This document shows positions 47,459 through 60,413 of a stretch of 64,000 nt of DNA, in pieces (the stretch's first letter is position 1; every line of letters begins with the position of its first letter). Source of the stretch: Salvator merianae (lineage: Eukaryota; Chordata; Lepidosauria; Squamata; Teiidae); the NCBI GenBank assembly GCA_003586115.2, contig QVOM02000042.1, positions 70,926,101 to 70,990,100 of the forward strand, read 5' to 3'. Below the pieces are notes generated by a model. The model saw only the letters and a list, made by a program, of their open reading frames with translations, was not told where the DNA came from and did not search any database. Both the position numbers and the translations under genes were made by a program.

Positions 47459-48079
47459 TTAGTGATCACCAAGACAAAAAGTGCACAAAAACTACTGCTT
47501 CTGCTATAGCTCTCAAACACCAGTATCATAATTAATTACAGTGCATAGGACTCTCTCAAAACCTATCTTGCTGTTCACATTGTGAAGGAGCTGAATAACG
47601 CTACTATTGTCACCCTTCTTACAATAATGCTATCCTTATTCCCTTTGTCTGCTGATGTGGAGCTGCAGATAACTCACAACACTGTGAATGATGTGTTGAC
47701 AGTACTAAATTGGTGTTTAATTGTGATAGTGGACTAAATGAGAGCTAGTGAAACAAAATTCAATTTAAAGACGCTATTAGCACATACCTATAATCTTACA
47801 TAATGACTAGGAAGTAGATCCATTTTAAGTCAATAGGCTATACTTCAGATTAAGTACACATTTGATTGTCCTTAAAGCCAAACATGCCACAAAGACAAGT
47901 GTAAATATGCAACACATAACTTTCATTTTGAAAACCCTACTCTGATTTTAAAGTATTCAAAGAAGTCATGTGTCTTTCTACAAGTAATTCGAAACTAACT
48001 TCATTTTTACAATTGGCGAAAATCAAATCCAAGATACAATAAAACCAACTTAGAAGTGATACTTTTCCTGCCTTGTAGC
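47459..48079. other. Unassigned intergenic stretch
   Basis: Near 47645-47790 the sequence loosely resembles LINE coding remnants, but I cannot support a call. Confidence 0.35.
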
Positions 48080-48490
48080 AGTAGCCATGGTTTAGAACCT
48101 GCCTTACACAACCTTAAACAACTTCCCACCCTCCCCAAATAGCTAAGGAGCACCTCCCTCCATACAGACCTGCTTGCCCATTAAAAACTGCTAGAAAAAC
48201 CTTCCCGGGGTGGCATCATCCTCAGATATTAAAAGGGAGGGTATCCCCAAGACACCTTTCATGTGACAGCCTTGCAGAATGGACACCCTTATGAAGTGTC
48301 TCAGGCACTATCCCTATATACATTCAGGAGGCTAGTGAAGATGCATCTTTTCACCCATAGCTTTGGATAAAGAAGCAGTTCTCCTCCTCTTTTGCATACT
48401 GCATCGTTTTTGCCTGTTTTAATGATGTTCTAATGTATTTTAATTGTTGAAATCTGCCCTTAGCATTCAGGGTATAAGACTGGTTGAAAA
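48080..48490 (+). mobile_element. L2/CR1-clade LINE 3' fragment
   Basis: The plus strand at about 48324 encodes FRRLVKMHLFTHSFG, the conserved last block of L2-clade ORF2. A T-rich 3' UTR follows (GTTTTAATGATGTTCTAATG). Stops and shifts precede it. Old and inactive. Confidence 0.6.
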
Positions 48491-49326
48491 AGAACTCTGA
48501 TAATGAGAAGAGTGACAAAAAAGAATGCTTCTCATTTTACCAGACCAGTAAGGGATTAGTTTTTGTCACTGAAAGTTAAAAAATGGCAACTGAAATATTT
48601 GGCATATCGAGATGATGGATTTACTCTGAAGTTTCTAGTCTTTACAGATCTAACAATTTTAGACAAATCTCCTGCCCAAAATACTAGGCTTGGCAATGTT
48701 GACAAGATGACAAGTTTTGTAACACAAAGAAGATTGACAAATTGGAATCATTTATCTATGGTTGGAAGCATTATTTTCCAATAGAAAAAAAAAACACAAA
48801 AAACTCCTGGTTGTTCACAAGAGTCTCCTAACACATTCACAGTTGTTTTATGCTAAATTACACAATTATTTATTTTTTAAAAATATATTTTGTCCCAGTA
48901 TGGCTTTTTCCCACTGCACATCTAACTTAATAAAGTATATTATTACTTTATCTTATTGATAATATTTATACTCAAGAAAACTATTTTATCAACAAGAAAA
49001 CTTAAAGAAACCATATCAACAATAATCTTCATAAATATAATACAGTATCACAATGTAACATGCTGTAAAGAGTTCAGCAAACTGAGCACTAATGTTTTCC
49101 AGATGCTTAGATAAATAGCCGTGTGTTACATTGTCGTAGGAATAAGAAAAGAAGCTCATGCCAGCCACATCACAGAGGAAAGGCATTCTACTACTGGACT
49201 GCCACAAGAGAAATGACACAAATAGATAATTCCCTTGAAGCAGGACACAGGGAAGACCCTCCAAAGCAGATCCAAAATGTTGACTGCATTCATGCATATC
49301 AAAACATGTGGCTCTAAAGCACTGAA
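48491..49326. other. Unassigned intergenic stretch
   Basis: Nothing recognisable. The 182-codon minus frame at 49016-49564 runs across the boundary into a MITE and is not credible as a gene. Confidence 0.4.
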
Positions 49327-49716
49327 GGGTGCCTCTAGATGGCAAGAGGCTATTGTGGGATCCAAAGATGCAGGAGGCAATCGTGGCTTTTACCTGTCTG
49401 CCATGTCCTTTCATTATCATCACTCTTGCAGCTATCCGGAAACCAGTCAAGCACCCACCCATTTCCCTTTTTTTCACACACTTGGTTGGCTTCTGAGTAG
49501 CAGCAAGAGCAATGATAATGAAAGGACCCGGCAAACAGATAAACGGCACTGCTATTATGGGCAAGCCGGCATTGTTGCTGGATTTTCCATAACAGTGATA
49601 ATACAGAATATCATCTCAATATCCCAAGACTATATTGGGAACGCCACAATTATGTGTAACATTCCCAGTGTAATCCTGGGAGAATCACAGATTTTAGTCC
49701 ATGTTTGGAGGTATCC
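49327..49716 (+). mobile_element. MITE family 'D', second copy adjoining family 'E'
   Basis: The left end GGGTGCCTCTAGATGGC is inverted relative to the right end (reverse complement GGATACCTCCAAACATGG). It is collinear with 33579-33952. The following CTTAGATA leads directly into family E sequence, the same junction as at 33.95 kb. Confidence 0.75.
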
Positions 49717-49893
49717 TTAGATACAGTAGCATGTGGCCCTCATGTTCTCAGCCCATGGCTAATCCATCTTTTCTGCCCTAGAATGTTCATGAGAGCGGAA
49801 GGGGCAGACTGGTTTATGAACAATCCCGATTGTGAATTACCTCTAAGCCATCTCAGAAGTGCTTTTCTTTTTACTGTGTGTGAACACACAGCC
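49717..49893 (+). repeat. Dispersed repeat family 'E', copy 2
   Basis: It shares CTAATCCATCTTTTCTGCCC, GTTCATGAGAG and GGGGCAGACTGG with 33953-34132 and 51430-51655. It ends TGTGTGTGAACACACAGCC. Confidence 0.65.
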
Positions 49894-51129
49894 AAAGTAG
49901 GAACTGAAGGACTGATATCCTTTCAGATATTTTAGCTCTAAATTGCCAGTAACACCTCCAACTCAAACTGAAAAGTATATTGGCAAGCAGTGCAACTTCA
50001 GAGCCACTGTGAATATGTATTTAGTTACCTGATCAATTTTAACAAAACGCAGCTAGCATATTATTAAATGGATCAGGCAGCAGAGCCTTGCTATTATTTT
50101 GCCAATCATTTTTAAGGGTAGCCCTGAAAAGAGCATAGTGCAGGAAATTATCAGCGCATGGATTACTGTGGCCAGACTATCGCTATCTGCCCATATCTGT
50201 AGTCTGTGAGCTAACACTGACAAAAGAAGAAGGAGAGGGAATTTTATTCATTCCTAGCCACTAAAGAAAAGTTTGAAAACGTATGTTTTTGGTCTATAAT
50301 TTCCAATGGCAAATGTGGCTAAGAATCATATAACACTGCTGTCCAAAAATGAGTGTTTCTAATTCCGCCCTGAAAAATTTGGGAGCTTCAGCAGTGTTGA
50401 TGTAGGAAGAGGCATGTTCACACTACAGAGTTCAAAGGTCTGAGACTTCTTCAAAACCCAGACATCAACAAGTCACAAAATCTCCATCTTGTTTGAATTC
50501 ACTCTCAATGTGCTTCTATCATCCTGCAGTCCTACCTGACTTGAAACCTACTTACACACTGGAACACAGAATGGCAACAAACAACTTTTCCTTCATGCTG
50601 GAGTGTAAAGCCACAAAGTTTCTGCCTTTGCACTGGAGCACAAAGTTGCAACAGGCGATTCTGCCTTTGTACTGGAGAACGAAAGTGTAAATTGCGAGAA
50701 TACTGGAGGATTGGCAACCTGTGTAGCCCAGTCACTGCACTGGTGGGAAGGACTTTCCGTTGGGGTGCAGTGCAGTTGGGGCTACTTCCTCCACAAGCTG
50801 CACCCTTTTGGTGTGTCCAGATGATAAGCATCCAGAACATACTATATCTGCTTCCTGAATGTTCCATCCAGATGTGGAGTGCAAGTGGAACTGATTATAA
50901 ACAAGAGGTAAGCCTTGTGTGTAGCTAGTATCTAAGAGAATAAAGATGTGGAACAAGATGTCACACTGATAATGGCATCACGTTCCATATTTCTTGTCCC
51001 CTGATGACACCAGCAGTTTCATACACAGATCAACTGCCAAGCTTTTGAGAAAAGTGCCTCAGTTTTATCTTCAGAAATCAGTTTTGCCAGAGAAGGTTGA
51101 ACTACTTACTCCCAACCCGTAGAGAAAGT
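49894..51129. other. Unassigned intergenic stretch
   Basis: GTTCACACTACAGAG near 50416 has transposon-end character but no found partner. 50520-50700 has a loosely repeated CTGGAGCACAAAGTTGCAAC-like unit, about 3 degenerate copies of about 40 bp. No gene is seen. Confidence 0.4.
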
Positions 51130-51266
51130 AGGGGAAGAAATTGAGATGGAAGACCCATTTTGTATTCTATCTTTTTGTTATTGTGACCTGTCCTGGGACC
51201 TTTTGATGAAGAGCAGGATATAAATTCATGAATAAATAAATAAATACATACATACATACATAAATA
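51130..51266 (+). mobile_element. L2-type LINE 3' tail
   Basis: GTCCTGGGACCTTTTGATGA followed by GAGCAGGATATAAATTCATG and an (AATA)n/(CATA)n tail matches the 3' end of reptile L2 elements and the SINEs that share it. Confidence 0.68.
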
Positions 51267-51429
51267 TTTATAACTGTAGAAAAGAAGCCTCAGTAGTGCA
51301 AATCTTGTGCTGTCCGTGCCCCTATAATCACTTCCAATCCCCCCCTCCTTGAAAAGGAGGGGCATTCAAATTCCATTAAATTGCCTCTTATCGTAAATGT
51401 GTATCTGGAAGAAGATGAAAATGACAATG

Positions 51430-51655
51430 CTGTCAAGACAGGTTGTGTTCAGACATTACAAAAGGGGTGACTTGGAGGAGCCTCATAGAGACAGTGTGTG
51501 GCACTCATGTTCCCCGGTCTTCTCTAATCCACCTTTTCTAGCATAGAACGACCATGAGAAAGGGGAGGGGCAGACTGGTGTGTGACCATCCCACCTCAAA
51601 GCCATCTTTGAGCCACCTCAGAGATGCTTTTTTTGTTGTTGTATGTGATTCTTAA
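51430..51655 (+). repeat. Dispersed repeat family 'E', copy 3 with left end
   Basis: It starts GGTTGTGTTCAGACATTAC, then shares CTTCTCTAATCCACCTTTTC, AGCATAGAA and GGGGCAGACTGG with the copies at 33.95 and 49.72 kb. No family D element is attached here, so E can exist alone. Confidence 0.65.
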
Positions 51656-52458
51656 TCCTTTGCCTTTTAGGAAGCAAGACAAATTTCTGTCTTGCCATTC
51701 CATACAAATACCCCTAGCTGGAAGACTGCCATTCCAGTGCAAAATTTTACTTTCTCAAATCTTTGTCTACTGCACATTATAAACTCAAAAATCTGTGTGC
51801 AGAGCTGTTTCCATATTGCTCTAATTAAACTATCATGTCTATGCAAGAGACTGTTATCATAGGATAATGGTCTCCTGCTGCTACATAAATGCCAAAGCAA
51901 AGCTGGAGACATTTAAGGCAAACTCTTAAAGCAAAATATTTACTTTCAGATCAGGAAACATCAATTCACTCCTTCATTTTTATTATGAAGACAAAGGCTC
52001 ATCTTCAAAATATATGTACATGTAAGAAAATCCCTTTAAAAACAGTGGAAGTTGTTTGGATTTAAATATACTATATATTAGAAAGTAGGTGGATAATTCC
52101 TATTCTGAGTTAAATTGGTAAATACAATAAATTTGTGCAAAGGTATTATCTTTCCTTGGAAGGATTCTAGAATATTTAGAGACTCAGAGACTGCATCCAG
52201 ACAATAAACAGTGGGTGCTGCCCCCATTGGACCTATAGTCAGCCTCTGAGGCTTGAAATTCACCCTACTGGTAAACTTGAAATTGACTCTAAGTCTGGAT
52301 TTTATCTTCTAGCACCTCCACTTCTGCCATATAGAGAAGTGGCAGGAGTGAATTACTAAAGCCAATTTGCAGTCAGCACAACTTAGCACTAAACAGCAAA
52401 TAGCCAACTTCCCAACCCATTTCCTGTCTAGTACTAAACACAGTTGGCCAGAACCATA
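51656..52458. other. Unassigned intergenic stretch
   Basis: Nothing recognisable. Confidence 0.4.
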
Positions 52459-52603
52459 GGGCGATTCCACGCTGCCTGGTATATAGAACCAGCAAGCATA
52501 CAAGGATCCTCCCTTCTGTGTGCTGGTGCAGTCTAAGGATGGCCCTAAAGGGAAGCTCCTAGTATGCTTGTGGTCTGGTATACCGGCCAGTGTGGAATCT
52601 CCC
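52459..52603. mobile_element. 145-bp MITE with GGGMGATTCCACRCTG ends
   Basis: The left end GGGCGATTCCACGCTGCC and the reverse complement of the right end GGGAGATTCCACACTGGCC are inverted. The next inner stretch (CTGGTATA) pairs with TATACCGG. TA-rich flanks may be a decayed TWA duplication. Non-coding. Confidence 0.7.
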
Positions 52604-54341
52604 TAAGAACATGTGTTTGTTCTGCAACTTCAAAGATTCTAAGGCTGGATGGTGTCTCCTGACGTGTTAGGGGGAATTGGTGGAGCTCCTCTCAAAGGCA
52701 GTCTGTCAAAGATGCAGCCTTTGAGAGAAGTTTCTTTAACAAGTGAACAAACAGTCAAACATGTAAGGAATTAAGAGAGAATAGGAAGCTGTCTATATTC
52801 CCATCAGCTCAAGCAACTGATCACTGCAGACGGATGTAAGGCTCTCATAATTCAAGTCCCCAACAAAATGGTACTACATCTTCTATAAAAAAAATACTGA
52901 AATATACAAAAAATACCACCATCTTGTGTTATGCTCAAGTTTTCCTCCACATTTTGGAAGGTCCCATGGCAAGACATATCCACCTCATTACCTTCACTAT
53001 TATCACAGTCTTTTTGCTTGCCTACATCTGTCTGCCCAGTACACATCACCACCCAAACTACAATCTTTTTTTCCCCCCTTATTCTCATTCACAGAAAGAA
53101 GATGATTGGGCAATGACAGCAAGGAGTAAAAACAGCAGGCCCAGAAAACACAGGGATTCTGGTGAGGCATGAGTCTCCTTGTGCAAGAATCTAATAATGC
53201 CAGCCACCGACACTGACAATGGATGGAAGTTTTTAAGCCATGATCCAAAAGTTACCATCAATTAGTATAATGGCTAATAATTAGCCAGCTCCTTCTAAAG
53301 TTCTTGCAACCCACTATTTGACTTTTTTTTAAAAAAAAACTGGTCTATCTAGGGAATAAATATGCAACTTCCAGAATATTCATTAGCAGGACATCACCTA
53401 GATATTACAGAAAAGGGAGACTTTTCACTGGAAACATTAGTGTAAATTATTCATATATTTAAAAAGTGCTTTATGTAACTCAACTTCTTGAGTCACAGAT
53501 GTGCAACATGTTCAGACTTGCATGAATGATAGAATGCTATGGAAAAATTAGGAAAACCCAGTGAGCACATTCAAATGAACTGGGATAACAGCTAGTACTG
53601 TCAACTTTTAAAATGTGCTTGGTCATCAATCATTTCCTCCATTACATTAATAGGAACAGAAGATAAAGAATTTACCTCTAATCCCCAGTAGGTACTTTGA
53701 ATGTTTATAACTGCCCAGCAGTTACTGAAGAAGAGGATAAATATTATTGAAATCAATTGGATAGAGAACCATCCCAATCATACTATAGGCATGAGTTCCA
53801 ACTCAGTTCCCCTACCCAATTCACCCCATTTCTGAATATACCAGTTCCGATAGCTACACTGTTGAGCCAAGCCTTCCATTCATTCCCTTGAGCAGTGTAT
53901 GTCTTGGTTGTTCAGAAGCAGGGTAGTTTGGTGGTGGGGAGCACAAATAGGAAGAGACAAATTGAACCAAAGTACCTGAGTATCATATAGTCAAATTGGA
54001 TACTAAGCTTTAAGGTGCACCAAATTATACTGAAACTCCTACATTCCCTACACTGCTATATAATCTTCTGCTGGTTTTGTTTGATACATTGTATTCTGGC
54101 CATATGATTATGTCTTTTATACCTTATGGAGTAAATGTCAGTATAGTTCTTATCTTTAAGTACAGTATATGTTTTTTAATTGTCTTGTGTGTGAGTTTTC
54201 CTTTGTATTGTTGGTCTGTGACCATAATAAACAAAACAAAAAATTCACCTAATATTCTACATACATTTGAAAAATGCATATCATTGTTCCCTGAAGGTTT
54301 CATGCCTCTTTTCAGCTAGGGCCTTCTACTAATGAATCCAT
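52604..54341. other. Unassigned intergenic stretch
   Basis: I see no repeat family here. It is mostly plain AT-rich sequence and includes a stretch (53.2-54.0 kb) with no detectable transposon relics. It could be searched for conserved non-coding elements. Confidence 0.35.
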
Positions 54342-54699
54342 GGACCTTTTTGCACTGAACAGCCTAGAATGGTATAACAATATCATTCTAGACTGGAAGA
54401 GACCTAAGCTGGAAGTGGCTGTTCACACTTTGAATGCTGGAATAGACCTGTACCAGGCCACCAGGCACTCAAAGTGTGAATGCAGGCCTGATTGCCATGA
54501 CAGCAGCCATGGCAACATTCAGCGCACAGCTGGACAATTGACACGTGGCTCGTGACTGTGCAGCTGCAACTGCCCCCACAGCTAGGAGCATCCAGGAACA
54601 GCTGCAGACACTCTCAGACACTGCGGTGGAAGGGCCATGCAGACACACTTACCCAGTGAGTGTCTACTTGCACACTAAGGGTTAAGTGTGAACAGGTCC
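54342..54699. mobile_element. MITE of the CTTTCTGCACTT group with CAT duplication
   Basis: The left end GGACCTTTTTGCACTGAAC and the reverse complement of the right end GGACCTGTTCACACTTAACC are inverted. CAT directly flanks both sides. Inside, CACACTTTGAATGC and GCACTCAAAGTGTG form a further inverted pair (about 54424 and 54465). It is 358 bp; the 71-codon frame inside is not credible. Confidence 0.65.
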
Positions 54700-57485
54700 C
54701 ATATCTGCTGCTTCCTTTGAAGAACAGCATAAAAGCAAATCATCTATGTACTGAATTAACACAGAAGTCTTGTTAAGTCATGGTTTTATTAAAATGGCAA
54801 AAAAAAAAAAAAAAAAAGCTAAAAAACCAGAGTAAAAGTACATAAACGCCAGCTTTTGCCAACTAACAGCAGACTGGGAGAGCTATCAAGGCTATAGAGA
54901 GCAAACGATAGAGGTTTCCCTCCTTGCAGCGTCCTGAGCATGCACAAGAAGTCAAATAAAGGAAAACTCTCTAGGCAGTTCTCCATGCAGGATGGCTCTG
55001 TGCTTTAGTCAAGGCCTAGATTGGAGTTCAGACAGAAAGTCAAATGATGAAGCAAAGCAACAGAGGAACAGTTTCCAATCAACAGCACAGCAGCAGAGGC
55101 TTCAGCCAGCAGCAAAGATAAAGGGGTAAAAGCTCACATCTGTGTACTCCTGATGTGCATTTTTGAGCACATCTGTACTGGGAGTTGTCTCTAGTTTTGG
55201 GTACTTCTCAGGGGAGGAAACCAAAAAGGCTGTGGCAGTGAAAGTCTATGAATGTGGAGGGGAGGGGGCAAGTGATATATTGTCTACATCACTATTGATC
55301 ATATTTAAGTTCCTGCCACCCAAGTGAATGTGCTTAACTGGAGGAATTCACCTGGATTGTGTCTTGATGGGATTACCTGAGTCCCTTTTACCCTGAACAA
55401 TGACTTACAGCTGGTCAGTACCAGTTTTCACAGTCAATTCCAATGCTGGAGCTTGCATTCTTAATGAAGGGCTCTCCCAACGTAGACTGGGCTTGACTCT
55501 GGACAATAGGTTTGTCTGGCAGGCCAAATAGCTTCATCACCATTCTTTTAGTTTGCATAGCATGCTATCTGCTTCTACTCAGTCTGCTGATCAGTTTATC
55601 TCTTAGTCATTCCTTGTTCTTTCCAAGCTTCTTTGTTTCATTTTACAGAGAAAAGTAGAAGATTTGGCAATCCCCCTTCTCCTTTCTAAAACTCAGGTTT
55701 GTCCACTCTAACATAGATGCTGGTATGCCAAGATGGATTCTGGTCTAGATACAGCAGTCCAGGCTCTCTGGTCATTTCCTGCACTTGCAACCTATGTGCC
55801 AATTATATTTATGATATTTATGTCCATTTCTGGTGGCCAGAGATGTCTGTACCATAGCAGAACCATGCCTTGTTGGCACAGCACCCCAGGGGCCTTGGAA
55901 TTCTGGGTAATATCACTACAGCAACAATGCATCTTCTGAAGATGGCATGTAAGACTCAGTTCCTTGAAAGGAAGCAGGAACGTTCGATATACATGCAGCA
56001 GTAACAGTTGTGTTAGATAAAGGTGGTGGTGGCATAAGTTTAGTATTTATGGTCAAACTTGTTGCCTTATGTCAACTAGAAACACAGTAATTTTTTCTTT
56101 CGACAGATATGGTTATTTTCCTATTCAAATTTAGAGACAAAAGTGGTGCTTCTATGATAGAAGGTGGTCTGGGTTAATCTTTAAAGGGTTAAAGATCCAC
56201 GCACACCTTTCTTTGGATGACCCTTGATCCTTAGCTGGGTTTATGAACTGGGGGATTATGGGGCAGATCCTGCCTCAGCAGGGGTCTTATGGATTAGGTT
56301 AGGGTGCCTAGCTAAGCACTCTAGCACCAGAAAGGATAAGATAGAGCTCTTGCCTCTAAACCTCACACACTGTTGATTAATATAGAGCAAGCCTACCACA
56401 GGATAGGCAGTTCACTTTTGGTGTTTTCCCCATTTTTCCACTTTATTTGTTGTTGTTGTTATTGGTTTTCATCCTATTCTGAGAAGAAATGGATTTTGCA
56501 TAGAAACTTCTCCATTCTCAATGACCAGTTCTATTAACTATTTATACAGTGAAAGCTGAATGACCAGTTTGTTGAATGAAAAGTGAACATTTTACTACTT
56601 CATAATAGTCATCAATTTAGTCATCAAAGATTACTCACTTTCACGTCTATAAATTATATAGAGTCACGCTTATATTCCTCAGATCTACCAGTTTGGAAAT
56701 AACAGATTATAAAAAGGGAGGTTCCTAACCTTTAAGTAGCTGACTATTGTCAGAGAAAATATATGAGGGAAGTCCTAATTCTCTTAAGAACCCATGGTTG
56801 AGTATAAAATTTCATTTTGAAACTGGTAAAATTTAGCTTCTTGGACAGAATTTTAAACAATCTAAACTTTACTGACAGTCTTGTAGGACAGAGCTTTCTG
56901 ACCAAGCAGAATACCCCCATGAAAAAAAAGGTTTTGGGCCGGCAATCAGACACAATATTTAATCATTTTTCAGGCTGTCTGCTATTCTGAGGGATCACAC
57001 CCAAAAAAGCATTTCCATATCTTCTCTGGATTATATCCCCCTGACTGGGACTACCTTGCAATCAGATTAACCAGTCGCTGAAACTGTTTCTGCTCATTAG
57101 AACGTTTACATTTGCAAGGTGTGATTGTACAAGGGGACTGTTGGGGCCTGAAATTTGCCCAGGCAGCAGGAGGATTTCGCTTTCCTTGTCACCCAATGTC
57201 TGATCTTCTTGCAGGCATTCCAGAGTGCGGCACCATTGTCTCCACTTCCTTCTTGCCCCATCTCACCACCTTCCTCTTTTTCCCTTCTTTTTCTGGTTAC
57301 AGGGTTAGTGCTAGGGTGAAGTTCAAGAGTATCCAGGAAGTGCTTTGGGGAGTCAGATATGATTTATGGGTGGTTATGGGCTAGCCTCATGAGAAAGGGA
57401 AGCCTCAGCCTTTCATTTTATTTTTTAAAGTCATAAGTGCACAACTGCAAAGATCAACCTCTTCTGATACTGGGGGGGGGGGGGA
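54700..57485. other. Unassigned intergenic stretch
   Basis: A run of about 20 A lies at 54799-54818 and a (GTT)n patch near 56449. A G run at 57472-57484 abuts the assembly gap. Nothing gene-like is supported. Confidence 0.38.
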
Positions 57486-57509
57486 NNNNNNNNNNNNNNN
57501 NNNNNNNNN
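57486..57509. other. Assembly gap (24 N)
   Basis: Twenty-four unknown bases follow a 13-G homopolymer and one A. The homopolymer probably caused the gap; the true gap size is not known. Confidence 0.99.
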
Positions 57510-60144
57510 AGCTTCAGTGCCTGCAACAGTGACACTATTTGCAGGGTAAAAACCAAGTCTGCTTCACCATTTCTGATTCATCGGCTATTGTTGTTTATGT
57601 TTCGCTTGGGTTGTATAAGAGAAAGAGGGGAAGCAGAGAGAGAAAGTCAGTCAGCCAGCCAGAAAGATCCATCCAGAGCCTTGAGTGCTTAGCAGCTGCT
57701 TCTGTTCACCTTTGTGCTTCCAGGTGTGCTGAAGCCAATCAGCCTTAGCTCCCACCCACCTCTGTGGCAGCCCAGGTGGAATTCCTGGCCCACCCAGGAA
57801 AAGCAGCATTGTCTGTCTTTCCACCACACAGTTCACAATGCCCATCTGGTCGGGAGCAGAGGTGGTATGTTCTTCTGAGGCAGCAATGAGACACAGGCAA
57901 TGCTGCTCCTCCCAAGTATGCTGAGATCTGGGGCAGTGCAAGGTGAAGCCCATCCAAGCCACAGAAGAGGTGAGATGGGGATAAGCACACACCCAGTCGA
58001 ATAGCCATTGCAGGCTGCATGATGGGGGGAAAAGGGCAATACTGCTTCTCCCAGATGGGCCAGAATCCCAGGTGGGCCAGAATCCAGAGAGAAGACCATC
58101 CAAGACACTGCAGAAGCAAGTTGAGGGCTAAAGTCATACCCCCTTCCTGGCTTGTACCCATTAACCTGGTGGGATGATCATGAGCACAGTGAGTGCACTG
58201 ATAACCAGTGAATCACAAATGGCAGAGCAGATATGTTTTCTGCCCCTGTAAACAGAGTCACTGCTGCAGGCAAGGGAGCCCTGTCCAGTTGAGAATAGGC
58301 AGATCCTCACAATTGTGCACTCGTGGCTTTAAAAATACAGAGAATGATTGAGGCTTTCTTTTCCCATGAGGCTAGCCCACACCTCCACAGATCATATAGT
58401 CTTGGTTGTAAGACCAAAAAAGGGAAGAAGAGGTAGGGGAAAGGTGAGGTGGCCCTCCTCACCCCTGAGAAGCCAAAATTTGTGTGACAGCACTGCATTC
58501 CAATCACAGAAGGCACTGAGAGGAGCAGAATAGGAAAGGTCAAGATGAAAAAGTTTCCTGTTACCAGACTCAGGGTGGGGAGACTTAAAAGTGCAGACAG
58601 AGAAAGACAAACTGAGCTCGGTCTAAGTTACCCTTGTGCCTTAAAATGGACTTTTTCTTGTGGTATGACCACAACCTTTATGTATTTTTTTCAAGACACT
58701 TCAGTTGCTTCCCACTTAAAGCCATCTCATAGCTATATCATCCATCTAGGATGAATATTTTTTTCCTCCTACCAATTCTTCTCACCCAGACTACTAGATT
58801 CTCAAAATGCCTAATAACATCAGAATGGCTGACTACCAAAACACTCTAATTTTAAATAGACTTCATCACAATGTTGAAAGGAAAAAAAATCGGAAGATAT
58901 ATATATTTCTACATGTAGTCATTTCATGTGTCTTAAGTCATCTGTATTGGAGGCCATCTTATTCTCCATATAGCAAATTAAATATGTATTTTGTTACACA
59001 TATCGATTCTCCAAGAATCATCCTTATCACAGCGTCAACAGCCTTACAAGAGGCACAACTGAAACAAAATCCAAAATGTAACACAGATGTGTAAAATGTT
59101 TACATATTTGTACTTATCAAGAATAATTATCACTGAGTGAAGCAATGTGAACACACCTGCTTGAAAGGAGTTAAGTACGATTAACGGGCTAATAAATGCA
59201 AAATTTTGCTAAACCAAAAATGCAATGTTTTAATTTAATGTTATTTACTTACCTGAAATAAGCATACATTTCTAGCATCAAGTTTTTAAATGTTTTCTAA
59301 GGTATGGGACTATGCATCCCTTATAAATAAATTATTTAATAAAATGAGATTTACTCTTTATTAATAAGATTAGGTTATATCTTAGGAAATATGCCTCTCA
59401 TGTTACCAACAAGGTAATATTATCAGTATAAGAAGCAAAAAAAATAAAATTAAAACTCTCACGGAAAAAAGTGGTTGTCAGGTACAAAAAAAGATTCTGT
59501 TTCCTTTCAACAGCTAAAGCAGTGGCAATCAGTTGCAATTAAATGACACATCAGCTTGTGACACATATGATCTGAAGCTGTTGTAATTTCATCACAGGAT
59601 AAAATCCTGTTTTCTTTCATTCCTCTTACATTGTTTTCCTTTTCCTTTCCTTCAGTACACTCTTACTTTTCTGTTCTTCTTTTTATCTGTTCTTCTTTTT
59701 ATTTGTTCTTGTTGCCACTAGGGGAAAAGAATGAGCACAGATTGCTAATTCTTGCAAAAGAAAATTTAGTTCTATTATAATGTTGCCATAAAAGAATGCC
59801 AAATTGGGATATCTTCTGTATCATTGTTTTAAACACAGTACAACACAAGAACTATGAGTGACCGAGCCATGTGAGTTTAGAACTTTTGTGCTTCCTGAAG
59901 TGTTAAGAGCCAGCCTTCATCAGGAGCAGCTAGTATGAACGGAAACTGAAAATTTATGTAGAAGAGCAACGGGTTGATGGTTTATAGTTAATTTATGGAG
60001 CAGATCCTAAATGAGAATTGACAAGTAGTCATCAAGCATTGCTTTGTGCTTGATGACTCAGGGCAAAAAGCTCAGGTGAATTCTTTTCACTGCTGTTGTG
60101 TAAGATCACATAGGCTAACTGCACATACTAAAAAATTAGTTCTG
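57510..60144. other. Unassigned stretch, possible distal KLF4 regulatory DNA
   Basis: 57.6-58.6 kb is somewhat GC-richer with several overlapping minus-strand frames (57651-58161) in no consistent frame, which I do not accept as a gene. 58.8-60.0 kb is AT-rich and free of recognisable transposons. Its position 2-3 kb upstream of KLF4 makes it a candidate for enhancers, by inference only. Confidence 0.35.
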
Positions 60145-60275
60145 GTTTTATTTATTTATTTATTTAAATATTTATATCCCACCCTTCACCAGAAGGTCCA
60201 AGGGCAGGTTACAGCAATTAAATGGTAAAATATATAAAATAAGCTAAAGCATATTTAAAATATAATGCTACCTAT
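60145..60275 (-). mobile_element. L2-type LINE/SINE 3' tail
   Basis: On the plus strand, a TTTATTTATTTATT run leads into TTATATCCCACCCTTCACC and AGGGCAGGTTACAGCAATTA. This is the reverse complement of the L2 3' end found in reptiles. Confidence 0.7.
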
Positions 60276-60413
60276 CTCTCTGACAGGAAGCTAACTGTCA
60301 ATATTTTTAGTATATCTCTTTTAATTACACTGTTTTTATATACTGTTGCTTTCATATATGTGGGAGGTTGTATATATTAATGTATTTTTATTGTGAGTTG
60401 CCACATAATAAAA

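Noticed and set aside
49016..49564. 182-codon minus-strand frame
   Set aside because: It runs through a family D element and its flank, and is not preserved in the copies at 33.6, 28.2 or 18.8 kb.
57651..58161. Overlapping 150-, 138- and 91-codon minus-strand frames
   Set aside because: Three frames of one strand are open together, which reflects GC-rich composition. No domains, splice signals or start context single out one of them.
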